A stretch of DNA of 64,000 nt from Streptomyces hiroshimensis (GTDB lineage: Bacteria; Actinomycetota; Actinomycetes; Streptomycetales; Streptomycetaceae): the NCBI RefSeq assembly GCF_014650335.1, contig NZ_BMUT01000005.1:1-64000 (forward strand), in the 5' to 3' direction. Of this stretch, positions 18,311-26,767 are shown in pieces. The stretch's first letter is position 1; every line of letters begins with the position of its first letter. The notes under the pieces were generated by a model that worked only from the letters and a program-made list of their open reading frames with translations, did not search any database and was not told the origin of the DNA. Made by a program: the position numbers and the translations under genes.

Positions 18311-18696
18311 TTGTCGATCCCGCTGGACGGCGCGCCGGAACCTCCGGCAGCGGCGGCAGAAGCGGGTGCGGCGCCACCGCCGCCGATGTCGATGCCCTTC
18401 ATCCGGGCGGCGATTTCCCCGTCGGTCGCCCCGGAGGCACGGTGCGTCAGGACGACGGCCTCACGCACGCGGTCGATCATGCGGCGCACCCGGTCGTGGT
18501 CGTCGTTCAGGTCGCTCTGCGCCTTGCGGAAGGCCCGGTGCGCCTCGCCCTTCCACGAGCTGCCGCCGTCCAGGGTCGCGATGACGTTCGCCAGCTGACG
18601 AAGGTTCGCCGAGAAATGTGAGCTGGTCTTGTCGATGGCGTCCGTGAAGGTCTTGAAGGCCTCGTCACTGACCTTCTGCCTGCCGTTCTCCGACAT
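18304..18696 (-). CDS. esxB: WXG100 secreted protein EsxB
   Basis: A 130-aa WXG100 protein with the WKG turn at SSWKGEAH (about residue 48) between two long helices, and a C-terminal Gly/Ala/Ser-rich tail of about 30 residues (GIDIGGGGAAPASAAAAGG). In the ESX family the C-terminal tail of one partner carries the export signal read by EccC. Start ATG 18696 (MSENGRQKVS); the frame upstream runs into the promoter. First gene of the esxB-esxA unit, read leftward after mycP. Likely forms a heterodimer with EsxA. Confidence 0.92.
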   Translation of the reverse strand: MSENGRQKVSDEAFKTFTDAIDKTSSHFSANLRQLANVIATLDGGSSWKGEAHRAFRKAQSDLNDDHDRVRRMIDRVREAVVLTHRASGATDGEIAARMKGIDIGGGGAAPASAAAAGGSGAPSSGIDNY

Positions 18697-18755
18697 GTTC
18701 CGCCTTTCCCCCCGAGGGGCGTTGTCTGCCACGCCCGTGAAAGGCGCCAAATGTC

Positions 18756-18784
18756 ACTCTAGCCACTCACGGTGCATGCCCCAA
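18756..18784 (-). promoter_or_regulatory. esxB-esxA promoter
   Basis: On the minus strand TTGGGG (18779-18784) and TAGAGT (18756-18761) are spaced by 17 bp, a good vegetative-type promoter. It lies 60 bp upstream of the esxB start in the gap after mycP, giving the Esx pair its own transcript. Confidence 0.6.
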
Positions 18785-18814
18785 CTGCACACACAAGGCG
18801 GCACTTTGACGGGC

Positions 18815-20563
18815 TCATCCGCCGCGCAACGCCCGGCGGCGGCGGTGTTCCCTCCCCACCACGGCCAGCCCGGCGATCGACGCGACGAGCACGGCCGCGC
18901 CGCCGAGTGCGTACGTGGCGAGGCGCTCCTTCCGCTGCTGCGGTGACTCGCCCACGGCGAGGGGGGCCACCGCGGGGGCCCGGACGCCGCGGGCCTCCGG
19001 CTTGGCCGGGGCGACGCGGTCGAGGGGGTGCGCATCGTCGGTGAGGGCACGGACCGGATCGACGACGCCCCAGCCGATGTAGGGGTCGTGGCCGCTGGTG
19101 GCGCGTTCCGCGGTCTGTTCGATCTGGGCGACGACCTGGTGCTGCTTCCAGTCGGGGTGCTTGGCGCGGATGAGGGCGGCGACCCCGGCCACGTACGGGG
19201 CGGAGAAGCTGGTGCCGTTGTCGACGCACTGGCCGCCCAGGGGGACGGTGGAGACCATCTCGACTCCGGGTGCGGCGACGCCGACGAACTCGCCGGGCTG
19301 CGAGAAGACGGCGCGCTCGTTGTTGCGGTCGGAGGCGCCGACCGCAAGGACGCCCTTGTACGCGGCGGGGTAGGTCTCCTTGACGTCGCCGCCGAGGCCG
19401 TCGTTGCCCGCCGAGGCAACGACGACGACGTCCTTCTCCAGCGCGTCCTTCACGGCCCGTTCGAGGTCGGAGTCGGGCTTCAGGGCCTTCGTCGTGTCCT
19501 GGGAGATGTTGATGACGCGCGCTCCCGCGGCGACGGCCAGGCCGATGCCCTGGGCCAGGGTCCGGGACGTGCCCGTGCCCTTCTCGTCGTTCTGGCGGAT
19601 CGGGATGATGACCGACTCGGGTGCGATGCCGACGAATCCGCTACCGGGGGACGGGCGGGCCGCGATGATGCCGGCGACCTTGGTGCCGTGCCCCACCAGG
19701 TCGAGGGTGGGATCGGGCTTCGGCTTCTCCGGCTCCTTCTCCTTCTCTTTCTCCGGCGGCTTGTCGGGGCTCTTCGACGGGCTCGGCTCCGCGGACTTCT
19801 CCGGGTTCTTCGACTCGTCCTTCTTGTCGGCGGCCGGGGAACCGGAAGACGAGCCGGGTTTCGGCGTGCTCTTCTCCCCGTCCTTGTCCCCGACCTTGTC
19901 CCCGTCCTTCTTCCGGTCCCGCCCTCCGCCCGAGGGGCCGGGAGACGGACCGGGCCTGGGCTCGCGGGGCGCGTCCTGTGCGTTCGCCCTGACGCTCGTC
20001 CCCTCCGTCGCCCCGTCCGTCACCCCGCCCCTTGCCGCGTCCTTCGCCCCCTCCTTGGCCGCCGCCTCCGCCATGCCCGTCAGCAGGTCGGCCCCGCTCT
20101 CGACGTCGACGGCCCCCCTGAGCTGCGGGTTCCGGACGTCGACGCCCGAGTCGATGACGGCGACGCGGACCGGCCGGCCCGCGCTGTCGCGGCCCTTGGT
20201 GTCCTGCCAGAGCCGGTCGAGGAGGATCCGCTGGAGCGACCAGGGGGTGCCCTTGATCGTCTTGGCGGGGTAGGTGCACTCACCGCTGCCGTCCAGATAC
20301 ACGGGAGCGGATGACGCCACAGGGGCAGGTGACATCACCGAGGCAGACAAGATCACTGAGGCGGGTGACGTCGCTGGGGCAGGTGAAGCAGCGCGGGCGG
20401 GTGAAGCACCCGCGGCGGACGCGGGCGCAGGCGCGGGAGCGGGCGCAGGCGCGGATGCGGCCGCCGCAGCTGCTACGAGTGCCGCCGCCAAGGCGGCGTT
20501 GAGCGCTGTCGTCGTACGGAGGGGCATCGGCCGTCTCGTCATCCGTGGCATCGGCTCTCTCAC
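18815..20563 (-). CDS. mycP: T7SS mycosin, subtilisin-like protease MycP
   Basis: A 582-aa membrane-anchored serine protease of the ESX complex. Residues 16-40 form a signal peptide, followed by an Ala/Pro-rich linker; the catalytic triad is D138 (VIDSGVD), H292 (GHGTKVAG) and S452 (NGTSFSAPY), with N387 (AGND) for the oxyanion hole; one transmembrane helix near residues 550-572 and a basic tail end the protein. Between D138 and H292 there is an insert of about 115 residues rich in K, E, D, P and S (165-282), far longer than in subtilisin. The GTG start overlaps the eccB stop (GTGA), so the two are translationally coupled. Confidence 0.93.
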   Translation of the reverse strand: MREPMPRMTRRPMPLRTTTALNAALAAALVAAAAAASAPAPAPAPAPASAAGASPARAASPAPATSPASVILSASVMSPAPVASSAPVYLDGSGECTYPAKTIKGTPWSLQRILLDRLWQDTKGRDSAGRPVRVAVIDSGVDVRNPQLRGAVDVESGADLLTGMAEAAAKEGAKDAARGGVTDGATEGTSVRANAQDAPREPRPGPSPGPSGGGRDRKKDGDKVGDKDGEKSTPKPGSSSGSPAADKKDESKNPEKSAEPSPSKSPDKPPEKEKEKEPEKPKPDPTLDLVGHGTKVAGIIAARPSPGSGFVGIAPESVIIPIRQNDEKGTGTSRTLAQGIGLAVAAGARVINISQDTTKALKPDSDLERAVKDALEKDVVVVASAGNDGLGGDVKETYPAAYKGVLAVGASDRNNERAVFSQPGEFVGVAAPGVEMVSTVPLGGQCVDNGTSFSAPYVAGVAALIRAKHPDWKQHQVVAQIEQTAERATSGHDPYIGWGVVDPVRALTDDAHPLDRVAPAKPEARGVRAPAVAPLAVGESPQQRKERLATYALGGAAVLVASIAGLAVVGREHRRRRALRGG

Positions 20564-22170
20564 GACCCCTGCGGCTGCCTGGCGCTGTTGGTGTCCAGGC
20601 GCGGCCCGGTCGGCAGGAACTGCGACCAGTTCGCGGGCACCGGCAGCGGGTTCACCTTTCCGTAGCCGAGCCTGGTGCGGGCCTGGTCGGACTCGGCCGG
20701 TCCGGCGGCTCCCGGCCCCGTGCCGTCGGCCGCACGGGCGGGATCGGACGAACCGTCCGGCTCCGCGGAGGGCGTCGCGTTCTCGCCGATCCTCGACTTG
20801 CCCGCACCGCTGTCGTTGTTGGACTGGACGGCGTAGCGCAGCCCGGTGTCGGTGACGAGGAAGACCGACCCGCTGTTGGTCTGACGCCCCGTGACCTGGC
20901 GGTAGAGGAGACCGGAGCCCGGGGTGACGTAGGCACTGGTGGCGCCGTCGGGGATGGTCGCCGGGTAGCCGTCACCGGCCCAGGCGGCGAGTTCGGGGGT
21001 GCCTCCGGCGGACATGCCGCTGAAGATGCTGCAGACGGTGTGGTGGGAGTCGTTGGAGCGCCCAAGGAAGTTGGCCTGCCGTGGCACCTGGGAGGGCCAG
21101 TGGTACTGCCCGTAGAACTCGTCGTCCGCCGGCGTGAAGGCCGCCGCGCTCACCCGCTCGGGTACGCCGGCCTGGCCGAGCGGTGCCAGCTTCCGGCTGT
21201 TGAGGAGGAGCTTCGCGACGAACGGCGAGACGCGCTGGACCTGTCCGCGCAGCACGACGTAGTTCTGCGTGCCGTTGCCGGTGGGCGCTTCGAGGACCAT
21301 GCCGACGCGGTCGGCCTTGCCGGGCAGGGTGCCGGTACCCGCGCCCGCGCCGATGTCGCCACCGGTCTCCGGGAAGACGATGGGCGCGCCGTCGTGGAAG
21401 GTGTCCAGCCAGTCCTTGGTGACCGGCTGCGGCTTGGCGCCGTCGTTGAAGACGGAGCGGAGCAGCAGGTTGTGGTCGGAGGGGTCGGCGGACTGCCAGC
21501 CGGCCCCGCCGAGCAGGTATTTGGTGCCCTGGGGGTCGACGAGGTAGCGGGCGCCGTCCGGGCCCTGCACGTAGAGGGCCTGGTTGCCGCGCAGGCGCTC
21601 CTCGCCGGTGAGCCTCTTGAGCTTGGGGTCGCGTCCGGCGATCAGGAAGACGGCCTTCTGGGTGGTCCGCCCGCCGGCACCGGGCTGTTCGCAGACGGCC
21701 CAGTGCTTCTGCTTGCCCGCCTCGTCGGATCCCGGCATGCGGTCGGGCGCGTAGGGGATGCCGAGCGTCGGGCCGCGCGGGATGTGGCCGTTGTCGAGCT
21801 CCTCTTCCTTCACCTTGATGACGGAGGACTTCTCGGGGGTGAGGAGCAGTTTCGCGGAGGCGAAGTTGAGGACGGGGTGCAGTTGCTTCTTCTTGTCCGT
21901 CGTCAGGACGACGTAGCGGGTCGTTGACTGGCTGCCGACGATGACGTGCGCGGCCTCGTCGTCCCAGCCCTTCGGCGCGGTCGGCCGGAACATGCCCCAG
22001 GCGCCGAAGCCTGCGATCAGCACGGCACCGGCGACGATGCCCGGCAGGACGGCGCGCAGGGGGCGTGGCGCCCCCTCCTCGGTGCCGTTGGGCGAGGGCT
22101 GCAGGAAGGCTGCGACCGTTCGCTTCCTCGCGAAGATGTAGGCATTGAGCTCATCCCGCCGTGATGCCAT
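20560..22170 (-). CDS. eccB: T7SS membrane protein EccB
   Basis: A 536-aa EccB: a cytoplasmic start of the family type (MASRRDELNAYIFARKR), one transmembrane helix near residues 43-60 (GIVAGAVLIAGFGAWGMF), and a large extracytoplasmic domain with the family block GWQSADPSDHN and paired cysteines (C159 region AVCEQ and HTVCSIF). In mycobacteria EccB joins the cytosolic ring to MycP on the outer face. It is read leftward with mycP and is divergent from eccE across a 173 bp promoter region. Confidence 0.93.
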   Translation of the reverse strand: MASRRDELNAYIFARKRTVAAFLQPSPNGTEEGAPRPLRAVLPGIVAGAVLIAGFGAWGMFRPTAPKGWDDEAAHVIVGSQSTTRYVVLTTDKKKQLHPVLNFASAKLLLTPEKSSVIKVKEEELDNGHIPRGPTLGIPYAPDRMPGSDEAGKQKHWAVCEQPGAGGRTTQKAVFLIAGRDPKLKRLTGEERLRGNQALYVQGPDGARYLVDPQGTKYLLGGAGWQSADPSDHNLLLRSVFNDGAKPQPVTKDWLDTFHDGAPIVFPETGGDIGAGAGTGTLPGKADRVGMVLEAPTGNGTQNYVVLRGQVQRVSPFVAKLLLNSRKLAPLGQAGVPERVSAAAFTPADDEFYGQYHWPSQVPRQANFLGRSNDSHHTVCSIFSGMSAGGTPELAAWAGDGYPATIPDGATSAYVTPGSGLLYRQVTGRQTNSGSVFLVTDTGLRYAVQSNNDSGAGKSRIGENATPSAEPDGSSDPARAADGTGPGAAGPAESDQARTRLGYGKVNPLPVPANWSQFLPTGPRLDTNSARQPQGS

Positions 22171-22233
22171 GTGTAGCCGCTTCTCCCCTGGTCTCGGCGC
22201 CGGTCGACAGGCACTGCGCTGGGTCCGGTTGTC

Positions 22234-22259
22234 CTACCGGCCCCCTACTATGCCGGTAG
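22234..22259. promoter_or_regulatory. Palindrome in eccB/eccE divergent promoter region
   Basis: CTACCGG-N12-CCGGTAG (22234-22240 and 22253-22259; one more paired base on the inner side) lies between eccB and eccE. Its arms carry -10-like TAGGAC (minus) and TAGGGA (plus). The arm sequence is close to that of the eccD/eccC palindrome (CTATCGG / CCGATAG), suggesting common control. No -35 boxes are convincing. Confidence 0.5.
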
Positions 22260-22343
22260 GGATCAACACGTCCGTCAGGGACCTGCGCTGATCCGGGTTT
22301 TCGGTCCGGCCCGTGGATACGGCCGGCGACGGCTGAGGGAGCT

Positions 22344-23633
22344 GTGACGGGCATGGGTGCCACAACGCGCGTACGGGCTCCGGGGAATGCCGCTCCCGGG
22401 GCAGGCGTGGCCGTCCCCCGCGCCGCGGTGCGGGGCGGAAGCGTCGGGCCGGTGCGACTGCAGCAACTGGTGCTGGTCGAGGTCGCTGTGGCTCTGGTGC
22501 TGCTCGCCTGGCCGGCCGGCCCGGTGCTGCTGGTGCCGGCCGTCGTGGTGGCCGTGGTGCTGGCGCTGCTCGCGGTGGTCCGGCCGGGGCAGCGGCCGAT
22601 GGCGGAGTCGCTGGCGGCCTCGGTGGCGCTCCGCGACCGCGCGCGCCGGGCGGCTCCGGCGGATGCGGGCACGGACCCGGCGATGGCGCCGGTCGTGGAG
22701 TGCGAGCCGGCCCTGCGGACCGGCACGTTCACGGACCGCGAGCAGCGCGGGATCGGTCTGGTCGGTGACGGGACGTTCGTGTCCGCGGTGCTGCGCGTCG
22801 ACGCCGTGGACGCCCCGCTGCGCCCGCTGCGGGCCGAGAAGGCGCTGCCGCTGGCCCTGCTGCGGGACGCCTTGGACGTCGACGGCATCCGGCTGGAGTC
22901 CGTACAGGTGGTGCAGAGCACCCTGCCGGCGCCCGCTCCGCACCTGCCGGCCGATGCGCTCTCGGCGCGGAACTACGCACCGCTGCAGGCCCTTTCGGGT
23001 GCTCCTGCGGTCCGCACCACGTGGGTGGCGCTGAAGCTCGATCCCGAGCTGTGCCCGGAGGCGGTCGAGGCGCGGGGAGGCGGCGAGAAGGGGGCGCACC
23101 GCTGCGTGCTGCGAGTGGCGGACCAGTTGGCGAGCCGGCTGCAGGGGGCGGGGTTCCGGGCGGCGCTGCTGTCCGAGGACGAGCTGACGGCTGCGATATC
23201 CACGGCCGCGAACGTCAATCCGGTCGCCTCCGCACAGGCCGCGCGCACGGCCACGCCCGTGCGGCGGACGCTGGAGAGCGCCCGGACCCTGCGGTGCGAC
23301 GACCGCTGGCACACCACGTACTGGGTCGCGCGCCTGCCGCAGCTGGGCCCGGGGGCCACTCCCCTGCCGCAGCTCGCCGCACTGCTCACCTCGCTGCCCG
23401 CGCTGTCGACGACGCTGAGCCTGACGCTGGGGCGCGGGCGCATACGCAACGGGCGCCATGCGCCGACGCTGACGACATACGTCCGGGTGACCGGCCGCAG
23501 CTCCGACGAACTGGCGGCGACGCGGCGGGATCTGGAGCGGGCGGCTCGCTCCGTGAGGGCCGGGCTCGTACGGCTCGACCACGAGCAGGTCCCCGGCATG
23601 CTCGCCACTCTGCCGCTGGGAGGTACGCGGTGA
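22344..23633 (+). CDS. eccE: T7SS protein EccE
   Basis: A 429-aa protein of the EccE family: two close transmembrane helices (about residues 42-80, VLVEVAVALVLLAWPAGP and VLLVPAVVVAVVLALLAVV) and a C-terminal cytoplasmic domain with the GIGLVGDGTFVSAVLRV block. EccE sits at the periphery of the ESX membrane complex. GTG start with GAGGGA upstream. Its stop overlaps the start of the next gene by 4 nt (GTGA). Confidence 0.88.
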   Translation: MTGMGATTRVRAPGNAAPGAGVAVPRAAVRGGSVGPVRLQQLVLVEVAVALVLLAWPAGPVLLVPAVVVAVVLALLAVVRPGQRPMAESLAASVALRDRARRAAPADAGTDPAMAPVVECEPALRTGTFTDREQRGIGLVGDGTFVSAVLRVDAVDAPLRPLRAEKALPLALLRDALDVDGIRLESVQVVQSTLPAPAPHLPADALSARNYAPLQALSGAPAVRTTWVALKLDPELCPEAVEARGGGEKGAHRCVLRVADQLASRLQGAGFRAALLSEDELTAAISTAANVNPVASAQAARTATPVRRTLESARTLRCDDRWHTTYWVARLPQLGPGATPLPQLAALLTSLPALSTTLSLTLGRGRIRNGRHAPTLTTYVRVTGRSSDELAATRRDLERAARSVRAGLVRLDHEQVPGMLATLPLGGTR

Positions 23634-24427
23634 CGGCTACTGCCCCGGTGCCTTCGGCCCCGACGCCTTCTCCGGGGCAGATGCCTTCGCCGGGGCCGGG
23701 GAACGCGCCCGGTTCCGGCGCCGGGCGGCCGCGCTTCGGTCTCGGCCTGCCGGGGCCCCGGCGCGGCCGACACGAGCTCGCTCCCGAGGAATTCGAAGCA
23801 CTGGCGCTGCCCGTCGGTGACGACGGTGTGGTCATCGGCACCGGTCCGCAGGACGAACCGGCGGTCCTCGGGGTGGCCCGCCCCGTGCCGTTCGGCGCCG
23901 TCCTGATCGGCGGCGCCTGGACGGCGCAGGTCATCGCCCTGCGCACGGTCGGTACGGGCGCCAGGGTCGCCGTGGAGACCGGCCGCCGCCAGGTGTGGAC
24001 CACGCTCGCGCAGGCCGCCAACGGCGGCCACCAGTGTGTGACCTTGCACGACGTCGGGCGGGTGCCTCCGCAGGGCCCATCGGTGCACAGCCCGGTCCTG
24101 GTCGTGCGCGACTGCGGCGCGCGGCCGCCCCTCGGCCGGGTCATGACCGCGCCCTGGCAGTCCGTACTGACGCTGCTTCCCTACCTGGGGCCGGACGCAC
24201 CGCGCCTGCTGGGCAGCGCGGACCTCGTCGGCGTCCAGCGGGTGTCGCCGGAGGAGGCGCGGCAGCTCGGCCTGCTCCTCGGGCTGCCGCAGGCCGACGT
24301 CGAGGCGCTGCCCACGCTCCCGGAGACGGTGACGCTGTGGTGCGCCGGGCGGTCGTGGACGTACGTCGACGTGCGGGCGACGGATGCGGAGACGAGGCTG
24401 CTGGGCGCCCCGCGCCGCGTGGACTGA
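23630..24427 (+). CDS. T7SS-associated conserved protein
   Basis: A 265-aa protein translationally coupled to eccE (GTG inside the eccE stop, with GGAGG upstream). The first 45 residues are Pro/Gly/Ser-rich and probably disordered; the rest is a mixed alpha/beta domain with a central LIGGAWTAQVIALRTVGTGA block followed by a strand-rich part, somewhat like a repeated EccE-type or nucleotide-fold module. No signal peptide or membrane helix. Function unknown; the constant position after eccE in streptomycetes suggests a cytoplasmic partner of the secretion complex. Confidence 0.8.
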   Translation: MTATAPVPSAPTPSPGQMPSPGPGNAPGSGAGRPRFGLGLPGPRRGRHELAPEEFEALALPVGDDGVVIGTGPQDEPAVLGVARPVPFGAVLIGGAWTAQVIALRTVGTGARVAVETGRRQVWTTLAQAANGGHQCVTLHDVGRVPPQGPSVHSPVLVVRDCGARPPLGRVMTAPWQSVLTLLPYLGPDAPRLLGSADLVGVQRVSPEEARQLGLLLGLPQADVEALPTLPETVTLWCAGRSWTYVDVRATDAETRLLGAPRRVD

Positions 24428-24492
24428 CCGGCTGCACGGAATGCGAGCAGACGGAACGCCAAAGGACGCGGCATGAACAGCGGCATAAACAG

Positions 24493-24524
24493 ACGGGGCG
24501 CGCACCCAGTGGTGCGCGCCCCGT
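24493..24524. terminator. Bidirectional terminator
   Basis: A perfect 14-bp stem (ACGGGGCGCGCACC / GGTGCGCGCCCCGT) with a CAGT loop lies between two convergent genes, 65 nt after the eccE-partner stop and 36 nt from the end of the beta-propeller gene. Confidence 0.88.
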
Positions 24525-24560
24525 TCCCGCAGGGAAGCCGGAACCGGCAGGCCGTTACCG

Positions 24561-26372
24561 TCAGCCCTTGCCGAAGGCGAGGAGCAGCTTGTTGGCGTCG
24601 GGGCCTTCGGAACTGCTGCCCGACAGTCGCGTGTTGGCGATGATGAGGCGGTCCCCCTCGTACAGGTACCTCGCGCTGAAGAACATGTCCTCGGCCTTCA
24701 TGGTGGCCTTCGGGGCCTGCAGCACGACCTTCGGCTCGCCGTCGGGGCCGATGCTCACGACGGCGCCCGCCTTGTCGTACGACGGCTCCTGGTACGCGAA
24801 GACCTTGTCGCCCTCCGCCCGGAGCGGCATGAGCTGAGGCTTGGTCCTCTTCGAGGCCCACTTGCGCTTTCCGGTGTCGAGGTCGAAGGCGTGGATCTCG
24901 TTGCCGGCCGAGTAGCTGTCCTCACCGCCGGTCGGCAGGTAGAGGGTGCTGTCGGTCGCGGCGACGCCCTGGCAGCCGCCCAGGTCGTGACCCATGATCG
25001 ACAGACCGCAGGTCGGCGTGTACGTCTCCTTGCCCTGGTCGATGACCGAGCGTTCCTTGCCGTCCTTGAGGGCGACGACCGCGCCGCTCTTCTTGTCCCG
25101 GGACAGGAGGAAGACGACGGCCGGCTCGCTGGAGTAGATCTTCCTGGTCCCCAGGCCCTTGCGGCCGTCGTACGTCCACACGGGCTTGCCGGTGGAGGTG
25201 TCGAGTTTCTCGATGTGCGAGGTCTCGTCGTCGACGCACTGCCACGAGCGCAGCATCGCCTTGCCGCCCGCGAAGCCGTCCACGGAGCAGCCGGCCTCCA
25301 GTCCGGGGGTGGAGATGGGCTCCCCGTCGCTCACCCGGAGCATGCCGGAGCCGCCGAACCAGGCCGCCCCGACCGCGTTGCCGCTGAGGGCCATGTCCAG
25401 TCCGATGAAGCTCTCTGCGAAGCCGCCGGACTTGGGGATCGGCTTGTCCCAGCCCTTCTTGCCCTCCTTGAGGTCGAGCATGGCGTAGTTGGCGCAAGAG
25501 TCCTTCGTGTCGCCGTCGTAGGCCACCACGACCTTGCCGTCGTCCGTGACGTCCGCGGGCGCCGCGCAGACCCTCTTGGGCAGGGCGATGGACCACTTCT
25601 CCTTGCCGTCGGAGGTGGAGTAGGCGATGACCTTCTCCTGGACGGTCTTGACGACGTAGTCGCCGAACGCCCACACGCCGGGCACCGCGGAGCCCGCCTG
25701 CTCGACCTGGGGGCCGTTCTGGTTGATGAGGACCTTGGCCTCGCCGTCCTGGCGACCGCTGTTGGGATCGTCGTCATCCTCGCCGTCGCGCGGGCCGGCC
25801 GTACCACCGCTGTCGCCGCCGGTGCTCCCGTTCTTACCGGGTGAGGCACTGCCGGAGGCCTTCGGCGGGTGCGGGTCGTCGCCGCCGCTGCCGGTCAGGG
25901 CCCATACGCCGCCTCCTGCCGCGAGCAGTACGGCGACGGCCGCGCCGATGATGACGGCCGTCCGCTTCTTGTCCGCTCCCCCGGCAGGGGGCCCGGCGGG
26001 CGGCGGGGCGCCGAAAGGCTGCCCCGGGGGCGGGTAGGCACCGTAGGGGCCGGGCTGCTGCTGCGCGTACGGGTTCGGGTTCGGGTTCGCCGACGGGTAC
26101 GGGTACGGGGCGGCCGGGGAGGGGCTGCCGGGCGCCGCGGGGCCGCCCCATGCGGGCTGCGCGGGCGGGGCACTGGGCGGCGAAGGCGGCACGGGGGGAA
26201 CTGCCGGCGGCTGGAAGGACGGCTGGGTGGTCGCCTGGGCCGGCGGCGGAGCGGGCGGCTGCTGTGGCTGCTGCGGGGCTTTCGCTGCCGGGTCCTGCGG
26301 TGCGCCGGTGCCGTCCTCCGGAGTCGGAGGCTGGTTCGGCGGCATCGGTGGGGGTGGGGGCGGCTGGACCAT
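24561..26372 (-). CDS. Membrane-anchored PQQ-like beta-propeller protein
   Basis: A 603-aa protein in three parts: a Pro/Gln/Ala-rich N-terminus of about 130 residues (NPNPNPYAQQQPGPYGAYPP), one transmembrane helix near residues 137-157 (VIIGAAVAVLLAAGGGVWAL), then an acidic linker and an extracytoplasmic beta-propeller with repeated PQQ-type blades (SDGKEKWSIAL, KLDTSTGKPVWTYDG, AFDLDTGKRKWASKR). Several Cys pairs fit an exported domain. ATG 26372 has AGAGGT upstream. It is convergent with the eccE unit and divergent from the EspI-like gene. Possibly a sensor or scaffold for the secretion system; a Ser/Thr kinase-like cytoplasmic part is absent. Confidence 0.82.
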   Translation of the reverse strand: MVQPPPPPPMPPNQPPTPEDGTGAPQDPAAKAPQQPQQPPAPPPAQATTQPSFQPPAVPPVPPSPPSAPPAQPAWGGPAAPGSPSPAAPYPYPSANPNPNPYAQQQPGPYGAYPPPGQPFGAPPPAGPPAGGADKKRTAVIIGAAVAVLLAAGGGVWALTGSGGDDPHPPKASGSASPGKNGSTGGDSGGTAGPRDGEDDDDPNSGRQDGEAKVLINQNGPQVEQAGSAVPGVWAFGDYVVKTVQEKVIAYSTSDGKEKWSIALPKRVCAAPADVTDDGKVVVAYDGDTKDSCANYAMLDLKEGKKGWDKPIPKSGGFAESFIGLDMALSGNAVGAAWFGGSGMLRVSDGEPISTPGLEAGCSVDGFAGGKAMLRSWQCVDDETSHIEKLDTSTGKPVWTYDGRKGLGTRKIYSSEPAVVFLLSRDKKSGAVVALKDGKERSVIDQGKETYTPTCGLSIMGHDLGGCQGVAATDSTLYLPTGGEDSYSAGNEIHAFDLDTGKRKWASKRTKPQLMPLRAEGDKVFAYQEPSYDKAGAVVSIGPDGEPKVVLQAPKATMKAEDMFFSARYLYEGDRLIIANTRLSGSSSEGPDANKLLLAFGKG

Positions 26373-26767
26373 CAGCGCATACCTCTTGGGTGCGGGCCCG
26401 TCACGCGATCTGCCTCCCCCCGCAATCCGGATGGAATGCACGAGCCATTCCGCCGGAAAGGAGCGAATCGGGCGCGGATCCCGCGCTGTTGTGACACTCG
26501 AGCGGGGAATCTTTGTATCACCCGCCTCCTGCGCCCCACCGGTCCGGTTGCCGACGCCCGGAGGCCCGGGCGGCGTGCGGGGCGGCCGGTGGGGTGGGGG
26601 CGGGCCTGCCCCGGCGGTGCGTATGACGATTAGGCTGGGCAGGTGTACGGACGGGGGACCTCATCGGCCTCTCCCGTCGCAAACGGGGGAGACCCGGGCG
26701 GTCGGACGACGGGAACGGTCGGGCCCGACAGGCACTTCATGGGCGCTAGACCACACCAGGAGGCAAT
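26373..26767. promoter_or_regulatory. Divergent promoter region, beta-propeller / EspI-like genes
   Basis: This 395 bp gap has no protein-like frame. A plus-strand -10 candidate TAGGCT (26631-26636) preceded by CTGCCC 19 bp upstream could drive the EspI-like gene, leaving a leader of about 125 nt. No clear promoter was found for the leftward gene. No strong inverted repeat was seen. Confidence 0.4.
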
